Shown in pieces: positions 7,731 through 15,929 of a stretch of DNA of 64,000 nucleotides. The DNA lies in NCBI RefSeq assembly GCF_019800665.1, contig NZ_JAHVKO010000007.1:1-64000 (forward strand). Reading direction: 5' to 3'. The first letter of the stretch is position 1. Each line of letters starts with the position of its first letter. A program made the position numbers and the translations under genes. The notes below the pieces were generated by a model. That model made no database searches and was not told where the DNA came from. It saw only the letters and a list, made by a program, of their open reading frames with translations. The stretch is from Microbulbifer agarilyticus. Its GTDB lineage: Bacteria > Pseudomonadota > Gammaproteobacteria > Pseudomonadales > Cellvibrionaceae.

Positions 7731-9256
7731 CAGGGAGAATCCGTAAAAGGTTTACGCGGCATTTTCTTGGGTCCACCAAATACATCCTTGTTTTTGGTGC
7801 GCCCGTTGTGTGGCTCGGTAAAGCCGAAACCGATATTGCCGCGAAGGTGATAGGTGTTTTCGTTTTTCTCCCGATGATTGGTCGGGATTACATAGCGATC
7901 TTCATAGGCGGCCAGTGCCATGTAGCGATACATTTCCTCGATGGTTTGTGCATCGAGGCCCACGCTCTCGGGGATTGAGTTGTCGGTAACGCCGTCGACG
8001 CTCTTGGCTCGCATATAGGCCCGCATGGCGAGCATGCGTTCGAGCGCGGTCGCTACTGGCGCCTCGTCACCGGCGGTGAGCATGTTGGCTAAATAACGCA
8101 TGGGAATCCGCAGGGACTTCACATCCGGCATGCCATTGTTGGTGGAGATCTTGCCGGCCTCTGCAGCGGACTGGATGGGCGACAGCGGCGGGATATACCA
8201 GACCATGGGCAGGGTGCGATATTCCGGGTGCAGCGGGAAGGCGACATCCCACTCCATGGCCATCTTGTAGACGGGCGAATTCTTTGCCGCCTCCAGCCAG
8301 GCTTCCGGCACTTCGTCCCTGCGCGCCTGGGCGCGTACTTCCGGATCGTTGGGATCGAGGAAGATCGAGCGCTGCGCTTCATACAGGTCTTTTTCATTCT
8401 CGACCGCTGCGGCTTCCTCGATGCGGTCAGCGTCGTACAGCATGACGCCCAGATAGCGGATGCGCCCAACACAGGTTTCGGAGCAGACGGTGGGCATACC
8501 CGCTTCAATACGCGGGTAGCAGAAGATGCACTTCTCCGATTTACCGGAGGACCAGTTGTAATAAATCTTTTTGTAGGGGCAGCCGGAAACGCACATACGC
8601 CAACCACGGCATTTGTCCTGGTCGATCAGCACAATGCCGTCTTCTTCGCGTTTGTAGATGGCACCGGAAGGGCAGGAGGCCACACAGGATGGGTTCAGGC
8701 AGTGCTCACACAGGCGCGGCAGGTACATGAGAAAGGTCTGTTCGAACTGACCGTAGATTTCTTTCTCGATACCGGAGAAGTTGTAATCCACTGAGCGCTT
8801 GCTGAACTCACCACTCAGATCGTCTTCCCAGTTGCCACTCCATTCGATCTTGGTGAGTGCCTGGCCGGTAACCATGGAGCGCGGTTTGGCCGAGGGCTGG
8901 GCCTGCAGCTCCGGTGCCTTCTGCAGCCACTCGTACTCGAAGGTATAGGGCTCGTAGAAGTCGTCAATTTCCGGCAGGTCGGGGTTGGCGAAGATGTTCG
9001 CAAGAATGCGCCATTTGGAGCCGGCCTTGGGCTGTAGCTTACCGTTTTTCTTGCGGATCCAGCCGCCTTTCCAGCGTTCCTGGTTTTCCCAGTCCTTGGG
9101 GTAGCCAATGCCGGGTTTGGATTCAACGTTATTGAACCAGGCGTACTCAACGCCCTCGCGGCTGGTCCATACATTTTTACAGGTAATGGAACAGGTGTGA
9201 CACCCAATGCATTTGTCGAGGTTCAACACCATCCCGATCTGCGCGCGGACTTTCAT
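7730..9256 (-). CDS. narH: Respiratory nitrate reductase beta subunit (four Fe-S clusters)
   Basis: About 508 residues. Four cysteine groups are visible: CIGCHTCSITC, CEHCLNPSCVASC, CRGWRMCVSGC and CIFC...CSETC. The tryptophan in CRGW is the hallmark that turns one cluster into [3Fe-4S]. The protein relays electrons from NarI haems to NarG. A GTG one codon earlier is possible, but the ATG at 9256 sits seven bases after AGGG and is preferred. A 99-base gap separates it from narG. Confidence 0.97.
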   Translation of the reverse strand: MKVRAQIGMVLNLDKCIGCHTCSITCKNVWTSREGVEYAWFNNVESKPGIGYPKDWENQERWKGGWIRKKNGKLQPKAGSKWRILANIFANPDLPEIDDFYEPYTFEYEWLQKAPELQAQPSAKPRSMVTGQALTKIEWSGNWEDDLSGEFSKRSVDYNFSGIEKEIYGQFEQTFLMYLPRLCEHCLNPSCVASCPSGAIYKREEDGIVLIDQDKCRGWRMCVSGCPYKKIYYNWSSGKSEKCIFCYPRIEAGMPTVCSETCVGRIRYLGVMLYDADRIEEAAAVENEKDLYEAQRSIFLDPNDPEVRAQARRDEVPEAWLEAAKNSPVYKMAMEWDVAFPLHPEYRTLPMVWYIPPLSPIQSAAEAGKISTNNGMPDVKSLRIPMRYLANMLTAGDEAPVATALERMLAMRAYMRAKSVDGVTDNSIPESVGLDAQTIEEMYRYMALAAYEDRYVIPTNHREKNENTYHLRGNIGFGFTEPHNGRTKNKDVFGGPKKMPRKPFTDSP

Positions 9257-9358
9257 CACAATTCCCTGTGCTGCTTCGGCGTTAATCCGAAAAAATTACT
9301 GCCTGTATGCACCAGCGTCTTATTGGTGCGAATACTGCGATTTCCTGACGGTCATTTG

Positions 9359-12300
9359 TCAGGTGTGTACTTCTTTGTCGAACCAGTTCACTTCGTTCAT
9401 CTTGCGAACGACGACGAACTGATCGCGGTTGGCGCCGACGGTGCCGTAGTAATTGAACCCATAAGCGAGCTGGCTGTAGCCGCCGATCATATGGGTGGGC
9501 TTCACGTTGATACGTGTCACCGAGTTGTGGATACCACCGCGCTGGTTGGTGATTTCCGAGCCCACGGTATTCACGATCTTTTCCTGGGCGTGGTACATGA
9601 TGGCGGTGCCCGCCATTACCCGTTGCGAGACCACTGCGCGCGCGGTGAGAGCGCCGTTGATATTGAAGGCTTCGATCCAGTCGTTGTCTTCAATACCCGC
9701 CTGCTTCGCATCCACTTCACTGATCCATACCACCGGCCCACCGCGGTTCAAGCTCAGCAGGATCAGGTTTTCCGTGTAGGTGGAATGGATACCCCACTTC
9801 TGGTGCGGGGTGAGAATATTCAGCTGGATCTCCGGGTTGCCATTGGGGATCTTGCCGAGTACCTGTTTCACCGAGCGGGTATCGATGGGCGGGCGCCAGG
9901 TTACGAAGCCCTCGCCGAACGCGCGCATCCATAGGTGATCTTGATACAGGTGCTGGCGGCCGGTGATGGTGCGCCACGGGATCAACTCGTGCACGTTGGT
10001 CCAGTTCGAGGTGTAGGACACATGCTCGCTCTCGATCCCGGACCATGTGGGTGAGGAGATAATTTTGCGCGGCTGCGAGACCACATCGCGGAAACGAATT
10101 TTCTCTTCTTCCTTGCCTTCCGCTAGGTGCCCGTGATCGCGGCCGGTGGCTTTACCCAGTGCTTCCCAGGCTTTTACTGCGACCTCACCGTTGGTTTCCG
10201 GCGCCAGCATCAGGATGGCTTCACAGGCCTGAATATCGGTTTCGATTTTTGGCCGCCCGGCACAGTCACCGTCTTGATGGGTACCGTTCAGGCTGGCGAG
10301 GTTTTTGACTTCGGTTTCGGTGTTCCAGTTAAGTCCCTTGCCGCCGTTGCCTTTTTCCTCAAGCGCCGGGCCGAGTGAAATAAAGCGCTGGTAGGTTGCC
10401 GGGTAATCCCGCTCCACCACTGCAACCGACGCCATGGTTTTTCCGGGTACCGGCTCACACTCGCCGCGCTTCCAGTCTTTTGGTTCATAGGGCTGGGCGA
10501 TTTCACCGGGAGCGTCGTGCTGAATCGGGGTCAGCACAAGGTCTTTCTCAACGCCAAGTACTTCCGGGCACACTTCGGAGAATTTTTTTGCGATGGTTTT
10601 GAAAATTTCCCAGTCGCTGCGACATTCCCAAACCGGATCGACTGCCGCGGTTAATGGGTGGATGAAGGGGTGCATGTCCGAGGTATTCAGGTCATGCTTT
10701 TCATACCAGGTGGCGGTGGGCAACACGATGTCGCAGTAGAGACTGGTGGTCGACATGCGGAAGTCGATGTTGACCATCAAATCCAGTTTGCCCTGGGGCG
10801 CCTCATCGTGCCAGACGACTTCAGAGGGGCGCTTGATCGGGTTGCTGTCTTCCGTGCCCACTACGCCGTGCTGTGAACCGACAAAGTGCTTGAGGAAATA
10901 CTCATGGCCCTTGCCGCTGGCGCCCAGCACATTCGAGCGCCAGAAAAACATGTTGCGCGGCCAGTTATCCGGGTTATCTGGGTCTTCACAGGCAAACTTC
11001 AGCGCGCCGGACTTCAGCATTTCCGGCACAGCAGTGTCCGGGTTTGTGTCGGACTCGAAGATCGTCTTTGCAACCTGCAACGGGTTCTGTTGCAACTGGG
11101 GTGCGGATGGCAACCAACCCATGCGCTCCGCGCGCACGTTGTAGTCGATCATCGCGTGATCCCAGTCCCCCTCCGGAGCGGTGGGGGAGAGGATGTCCGA
11201 CACGGTCATGGAGTCGTAACGCCATTGATCGGTGTGGGCGTAGAAGAACGAGGTACCGTTCATATGCCGCGGCGGGCGGGTCCAGTCGAGACCGAAGGCC
11301 ACCGGCAGCCAGCCGGTCTGCGGGCGCAGCTTTTCCTGCCCCACGTAGTGGGCCCAACCACCACCAGACTTACCGCAGCAACCGCACATCACCAGCAGCG
11401 CGATGATGCTGCGGTAATTCATGTCCATGTGGTACCAGTGATTCAGTCCGGCACCGACGATCACCATGGAGCGACCTTCGGTTTGCTCGGCGTTACCGGC
11501 AAACTCGCGGGCAACCTGAATGATGGCATTGCGTTTTACACCACACACGGTCTCCGCCCAGGCGGGCGTGAAGGGCACATCGTCATCAAAACTGGTGGCG
11601 ACGTTGTCGCCGCCGTAGCCGCGGTCGACACCGTAGTTGGCCATAAACAGGTCGAAGGTGGAGGCTACACGGCAGGTACCGTCCTTCAGTTGTAGGGTGG
11701 CCACCGGCACATTGCGTTCGAGTACGGAATCGTGATTGGTGGCGACAAAGGTTTCGGGGGCGTCGCTGCCAAAGTAGGGGAAGGAGACTGCCTCGCGACT
11801 TTCCGCGATGTCTTCAAGGCTGAGGCGTAGTTTGGTATCACGCCCCTGGCCGTCTTTTTCTTCCAGGTTCCACTTGCCCTGTTCGCCCCAGCGGAAGCCG
11901 ACGGAGCCGGCGGGGCACACAATGTCGCCACTGTTTTCGTCGTAGGCGACGGGCTTCCAGTCCGGGTTGTTGGATTCACCGAGGGCGTCGGTGAAGTCTG
12001 CTGCGCGCAATAAACGATCCGGCACCAGTTTCCCATCGCGCTCAACCAGTTTTACCAGGAAGGGCAGGTCGGAGTAGCGCCGTGCGTAATCGATAAAATA
12101 GGGTACCTGACGTTTAACGTAGAATTCGGTGAGCACCACGTGCCCGAGTGCCAGCGCGAGAGCCGCGTCGGTGCCCTGCTTGGGGTGCAGCCACAGGTCG
12201 GCAAACTTACAGGCTTCGCTGTAGTCCGGCGAGACCACGACGCTCTTGGTGCCCTTGTAGCGCACCTCGCTGTAGAAGTGTGCGTCGGGTGAGCGCGTCT

Positions 12301-13072
12301 GTGGAATATTGGATCCCCACACCAGCAGATAGTTGGAGTTATACCAGTCGGCACTCTCCGGGACGTCGGTCTGTTCGCCCCAGGTCTGGGGGGAGGAGGG
12401 CGGAAGGTCGCAATACCAGTCGTAAAAGCTGAGCAGGGTGCCGCCAATCAGCGAAAGGTAGCGGCCGCCAGCGGCGTAAGACACCATGGACATGGCGGGA
12501 ATGGGGGAGAATCCCACAACCCGGTCGGGGCCGTGCTTATGTACGGTATAGGCATTTGCCGCGGCGACAATCTCCGCTACTTCATCCCAGCCAATACGTA
12601 CGAATCCGCCGCGGCCACGGCGGGATACCCAGCTTTCCCGCGTGGGAGCGTCTTCGACAATAGAGCGCCAGGCTTCTACCGGCGACTTACTGACCCGGGC
12701 CGCGCGCCAGGCTTCTACCAACCTGCCGCGAACCAGTGGATAGCGCACGCGGGTACCGGAATAAAGGTACCAGCTGTAACTGGCACCGCGCGGGCAACCG
12801 CGCGGCTCATGGTTGGGAAGGTCGGGACGGGTGCGCGGGTAGTCGGTCTGCTGGGTTTCCCAGGTAACGATGCCGCCCTTTACGTAGATTTTCCAGGAAC
12901 AGGAACCGGTGCAGTTCACGCCATGGGTGGAACGCACGATCTTGTCGGCGGCCCAGCGCTTGCGATAGGCATCTTCCCAGTCCCTCGGATCTTCGGTGGT
13001 GATGCCGTGGCCGGCGGAGAATTTTTCTGTTTTTTTACGAAAGAACGTGAGACGGTCGAGAAATTGACTCAT
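9359..13072 (-). CDS. narG: Respiratory nitrate reductase alpha subunit (Mo-bisMGD catalytic)
   Basis: 1237 residues from ATG 13072. The frame stays open 15 codons upstream, but MSQFLDRLTFFRKK matches the conserved NarG start, so the internal ATG was chosen. HGVNCTGSC supplies the His and two Cys ligands of the FS0 cluster, with the third Cys in EPRGCPRG. YCDLPPSSP contains the aspartate that ligates molybdenum. The enzyme reduces nitrate to nitrite in the cytoplasm with electrons from NarH. It is first in the operon, with 330 bases of upstream sequence before the next gene. Confidence 0.97.
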   Translation of the reverse strand: MSQFLDRLTFFRKKTEKFSAGHGITTEDPRDWEDAYRKRWAADKIVRSTHGVNCTGSCSWKIYVKGGIVTWETQQTDYPRTRPDLPNHEPRGCPRGASYSWYLYSGTRVRYPLVRGRLVEAWRAARVSKSPVEAWRSIVEDAPTRESWVSRRGRGGFVRIGWDEVAEIVAAANAYTVHKHGPDRVVGFSPIPAMSMVSYAAGGRYLSLIGGTLLSFYDWYCDLPPSSPQTWGEQTDVPESADWYNSNYLLVWGSNIPQTRSPDAHFYSEVRYKGTKSVVVSPDYSEACKFADLWLHPKQGTDAALALALGHVVLTEFYVKRQVPYFIDYARRYSDLPFLVKLVERDGKLVPDRLLRAADFTDALGESNNPDWKPVAYDENSGDIVCPAGSVGFRWGEQGKWNLEEKDGQGRDTKLRLSLEDIAESREAVSFPYFGSDAPETFVATNHDSVLERNVPVATLQLKDGTCRVASTFDLFMANYGVDRGYGGDNVATSFDDDVPFTPAWAETVCGVKRNAIIQVAREFAGNAEQTEGRSMVIVGAGLNHWYHMDMNYRSIIALLVMCGCCGKSGGGWAHYVGQEKLRPQTGWLPVAFGLDWTRPPRHMNGTSFFYAHTDQWRYDSMTVSDILSPTAPEGDWDHAMIDYNVRAERMGWLPSAPQLQQNPLQVAKTIFESDTNPDTAVPEMLKSGALKFACEDPDNPDNWPRNMFFWRSNVLGASGKGHEYFLKHFVGSQHGVVGTEDSNPIKRPSEVVWHDEAPQGKLDLMVNIDFRMSTTSLYCDIVLPTATWYEKHDLNTSDMHPFIHPLTAAVDPVWECRSDWEIFKTIAKKFSEVCPEVLGVEKDLVLTPIQHDAPGEIAQPYEPKDWKRGECEPVPGKTMASVAVVERDYPATYQRFISLGPALEEKGNGGKGLNWNTETEVKNLASLNGTHQDGDCAGRPKIETDIQACEAILMLAPETNGEVAVKAWEALGKATGRDHGHLAEGKEEEKIRFRDVVSQPRKIISSPTWSGIESEHVSYTSNWTNVHELIPWRTITGRQHLYQDHLWMRAFGEGFVTWRPPIDTRSVKQVLGKIPNGNPEIQLNILTPHQKWGIHSTYTENLILLSLNRGGPVVWISEVDAKQAGIEDNDWIEAFNINGALTARAVVSQRVMAGTAIMYHAQEKIVNTVGSEITNQRGGIHNSVTRINVKPTHMIGGYSQLAYGFNYYGTVGANRDQFVVVRKMNEVNWFDKEVHT

Positions 13073-13402
13073 CGGCGGCGCCCATCCATGGCTTTTACAT
13101 CGGGTGATACGCTTCAAATTAGGCGCGACTTATAGCCCCGTCAAACCGGTTTGCCCGGTAAATTGGACTTAAATTCGCCATTTCCTTCTATCGGTAGAAA
13201 TTGATGCGTTTTGCATTTATTTGGATGTTTTTGGGGAATTCCTCGTAAGCTGAGTGTGATTATTTACAATGGCATTCCGTCAGTGCAGCGCGTTGTATAT
13301 CCTGCATAAAAAGCACAATATGCGCCGTGTGGCGCAAAATCATCCGAATAGAGATATTCTGCGTAACAAGACATTAAAGAAGCGCTTTAAGTGGAGATAA
13401 CG
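13073..13402. other. narG upstream region
   Basis: A 330-base intergenic stretch between divergent genes that must hold the nar promoter. It contains a 12-base palindrome caaaccggtttg (13142-13153) and one weak FNR/Anr-like 14-mer at 13256-13269 (gtgat-N4-tacaa, 7 of 10 consensus positions). No convincing NarL heptamer pair was seen. Confidence 0.4.
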
Positions 13403-13588
13403 GTGGGAGATGTCATTCAATTCAAGCGGAAGACGGCTTGGGAAAAGCATAAGGGTAGTAGCTTATGTCGTGACGGCTTTCACAAATGGAAGGTGGTGGC
13501 CGAGCGGAAATTTGACGTGAAGAAAGGGAAGCTGGTCACGGAATCACGCTGTCAACGATGCGGAAAAGTAAAGACCGAGTTGCTGTAA
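13403..13588 (+). CDS. Small conserved-looking protein with a C-terminal CxxC
   Basis: 61 residues from GTG 13403, chosen because GGAG lies six bases upstream. An earlier in-frame GTG at 13391 has no ribosome site and overlaps that GGAG. The protein is basic, with a CRDGFHKWKVVAERKFDVKK central part and RCQRCGK near the end. With only one CxxC plus an upstream Cys and His, it could form a small zinc site. It is likely cytoplasmic. The family was not recognised. It stands alone and is followed by an intrinsic terminator. Confidence 0.6.
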   Translation: MGDVIQFKRKTAWEKHKGSSLCRDGFHKWKVVAERKFDVKKGKLVTESRCQRCGKVKTELL

Positions 13589-13619
13589 TTTTTCAGAGTT
13601 TCATCGGATTTGAATGTAA

Positions 13620-13642
13620 ACCGGCTATATGGCCGGTTTTTT
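13620..13642 (+). terminator. Intrinsic terminator
   Basis: accggc and gccggt form a six-bp GC stem with a six-base loop, followed by a T-run. It lies 32 bases after the small gene ending at 13588. Confidence 0.7.
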
Positions 13643-13729
13643 ATTGGCTGTCCGGAATAACTGTTTTCTGTCCCGCTTTACCTCATCAGCGCGTTTACTT
13701 ACTTCATTCAGTGACATATTGAGCCCCGT

Positions 13730-13768
13730 TTATCCGAGCGACAAGTTGTTGAACCGTTGTCCGGATAA
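13730..13768. promoter_or_regulatory. Inverted repeat upstream of the first GH5 gene
   Basis: TTATCCG (13730-13736) and CGGATAA (13762-13768) are perfect inverse complements. Inside them GACAA (13740-13744) pairs with TTGTC (13757-13761), leaving a three-base bulge on one side. The element ends 57 bases before the chosen GH5 start, a suitable place for an operator. No regulator can be assigned from the sequence alone. Confidence 0.35.
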
Positions 13769-13825
13769 CGTGTTTTAGCCGTTAAATCACAAATAACAAT
13801 AGTAATGAAACGGAGCGATTATCTG

Positions 13826-15631
13826 ATGAAGAATGAAAGCGGGTATTCATATCCTGCAGGCAAAGTGCGTAAAACCATGCTTTTGGCCGCACTGGCGCTG
13901 ATGTCCAGTAGTGCACTTGCGGTTGAACCACTGTCTGTCAATGGTAACCAGGTATTGGTTGGTGGCCAGCCAGGCAGTGTGGCAGGCAACAGTTTCTTCT
14001 GGAGCAATAATGGCTGGGGGGGCGAGAAGTTTTATAACTCAAGTATCGTCAGCTGGTTGAAGTCCGATTGGAAGTCCGGCGTGGTACGTGCTGCCATGGG
14101 CGTGGAAGATCCCGGTGGCTACTTTGATGATCCTGCAGGGAACGAAGCCAAAGTCCGGGCCATTGTAGATGCAGCCATTGCCAACGATATGTATGTGATT
14201 ATCGATTGGCACTCACATTACGCGAATGAACATGACTGGAGCCGGGCCGTCAATTTCTTCTCGCGCATGGCCGCCGATTATGGTCATACCAACAATGTTA
14301 TTTACGAGATTTTTAACGAGCCGAAGCAGGTCTCCTGGTCCAGTGGCGTTAAGCCATACGCAGAATCCGTTATCTCATCAATCCGTTCGATTGACCCGGA
14401 CAACCTGATTATTGTCGGCACTCCGAATTGGTCTCAGGACGTGGATGACGCTTCCTTTGACCCCATCCAGGGCCACGCCAACATTGCCTACGGCCTGCAC
14501 TTCTACTCCGGTTCCCACGGCCAATGGCTACGTGACAAGGCGCAGACCGCGTTGAATAACGGTATCGCGTTGTTTGTGACCGAGTGGGGCACCGTAAATG
14601 CTGATGGTAACGGCGGCGTTAACTACGGTGAGACCGATGCGTGGATGGAGTTTCTTAAGAACAACAATATCAGTCATGCCAACTGGTCGATCAACGATAA
14701 GCCCGAAGGTGCCTCTGCGCTGGTACCGGGTGCAAGTGCCACTGGTAATTGGGCGCCCGCCCAGTTAACGGCATCGGGCAACAAAGTCCGCGACATTATT
14801 CTCAACTGGGGTGGCCCGGCAGGAGGCGATGACTGCGATTCTGCAACTGCGGTGAATGTACCCGGGCGCATCGAAGCCGAAGCGTTTTGTGGTGCCGATG
14901 GGGTGCAAACCGAAACCACCAGCGATACCGGCGGCGGCGAAAACGTTGGTTATATCGATATCGACGATTGGATGGCCTATCGCATCAATGTACCGGCGGC
15001 CGGTAACTACGAGATTTCTTATCGTGTAGCAGCAAATGGTGCCGGCGGTGTCTTGCAGTTCGAAGGCAAGGGCGGCTCCCCAGTTTATGGCCAGCTGGAC
15101 GTGCCGAATACCGGGGATTGGCAGTCCTGGACCACCATTTCTCATACCGTGAGCCTGCCGGCCGGTGATCAACAGGTAGCGGTCGCTGCGGTGGGACCCG
15201 GCTGGAATATTAACTGGTTGGATATTCAATCTACTGATTCGGGCAATGAGACCATCAAGGTTGAAGCCGAAAATTACACCTTCATGGAGGGCGTTCAGGT
15301 TGAAGCTACCTCTGATGTAGGCGGCGGTCAGAATGTGGGTTACCTCGATGACGGCGACTGGATGGCATATCACGGTGTAAACGTGCCGAGTGCCGGTAAT
15401 TATCGCGCGGAATTCCGTGTGGCCTCTCAAGGCGGTGGTCAGCTGAGCTTCGAACGAGCGGGCGGTAGTCCGCTATACGGTACCCTGAACGTGCCCGCCA
15501 CTGGCGACTGGCAGAACTGGACCACGATCAGCATGGATGTTTATCTGGACGCAGGTTCTCAGGATTTTGGTATCGGCGTTCCGATTGGTGGCTGGAACCT
15601 GAACTGGTTTAGTTTGACCAAGCTCGATTGA
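13826..15631 (+). CDS. Secreted GH5 endoglucanase with two CBM6 modules
   Basis: 601 residues from ATG 13826, chosen because GGAG lies ten bases upstream; an ATG at 13805 lacks a ribosome site. A signal peptide (about residues 12-33, LLAALALMSSSALA) is followed by a GH5 catalytic domain (about 35-325). IYEIFNEPK holds the acid/base E165 and FVTEWGT the nucleophile E253, in a GH5 subfamily-2-like context. Two CBM6 domains follow (about 342-470 and 478-600), each with GDWMAY- or DDWMAY-like and GGWNLNW- or PGWNINW-like signatures. The expected role is endo-cleavage of beta-1,4- or mixed-linkage glucan outside the cell. Monocistronic, with its own terminator. Confidence 0.92.
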   Translation: MKNESGYSYPAGKVRKTMLLAALALMSSSALAVEPLSVNGNQVLVGGQPGSVAGNSFFWSNNGWGGEKFYNSSIVSWLKSDWKSGVVRAAMGVEDPGGYFDDPAGNEAKVRAIVDAAIANDMYVIIDWHSHYANEHDWSRAVNFFSRMAADYGHTNNVIYEIFNEPKQVSWSSGVKPYAESVISSIRSIDPDNLIIVGTPNWSQDVDDASFDPIQGHANIAYGLHFYSGSHGQWLRDKAQTALNNGIALFVTEWGTVNADGNGGVNYGETDAWMEFLKNNNISHANWSINDKPEGASALVPGASATGNWAPAQLTASGNKVRDIILNWGGPAGGDDCDSATAVNVPGRIEAEAFCGADGVQTETTSDTGGGENVGYIDIDDWMAYRINVPAAGNYEISYRVAANGAGGVLQFEGKGGSPVYGQLDVPNTGDWQSWTTISHTVSLPAGDQQVAVAAVGPGWNINWLDIQSTDSGNETIKVEAENYTFMEGVQVEATSDVGGGQNVGYLDDGDWMAYHGVNVPSAGNYRAEFRVASQGGGQLSFERAGGSPLYGTLNVPATGDWQNWTTISMDVYLDAGSQDFGIGVPIGGWNLNWFSLTKLD

Positions 15632-15696
15632 TTCTTGATTTTCTAGGCGGCTTAACGATTGCCGCTATAGGGGATCACGGATATCCATACCATATG

Positions 15697-15724
15697 AAAA
15701 GCCCGCGCTAGCGCGGGCTTTTTG
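15697..15724 (+). terminator. Intrinsic terminator after the first GH5 gene
   Basis: agcccgcgc and gcgcgggct pair with a short central ta, flanked by A-run and T-run. It is a strong terminator 66 bases after the stop codon. Confidence 0.9.
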
Positions 15725-15929
15725 TACTTATACACCTGCCTGCACGTTATCGTTTTTGACCCTGTGCTTTCCTAAACTCAGTGGATAAGTCCAAATCTGC
15801 GCGTTCGGCTGGCGTCGGGTCATGCGAACCCGTACGAAATTAAGAAAACTCTCTTATTGATACGACGCTCCCCAAGAATCTCCGTATTTTTCACTCCCTC
15901 AATAATGAAAAAATTCGATGGTGAGAATA

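Noticed and set aside
13142..13153. caaaccggtttg palindrome near narG
   Set aside because: A 12-bp palindrome this short is expected by chance in a 64-kb window, and it does not match a nitrate- or oxygen-responsive operator I know.
13201..13215. ttgatgcgttttgca as an FNR site upstream of narG
   Set aside because: Only the TTGAT half matches; the second half has almost no agreement with ATCAA.
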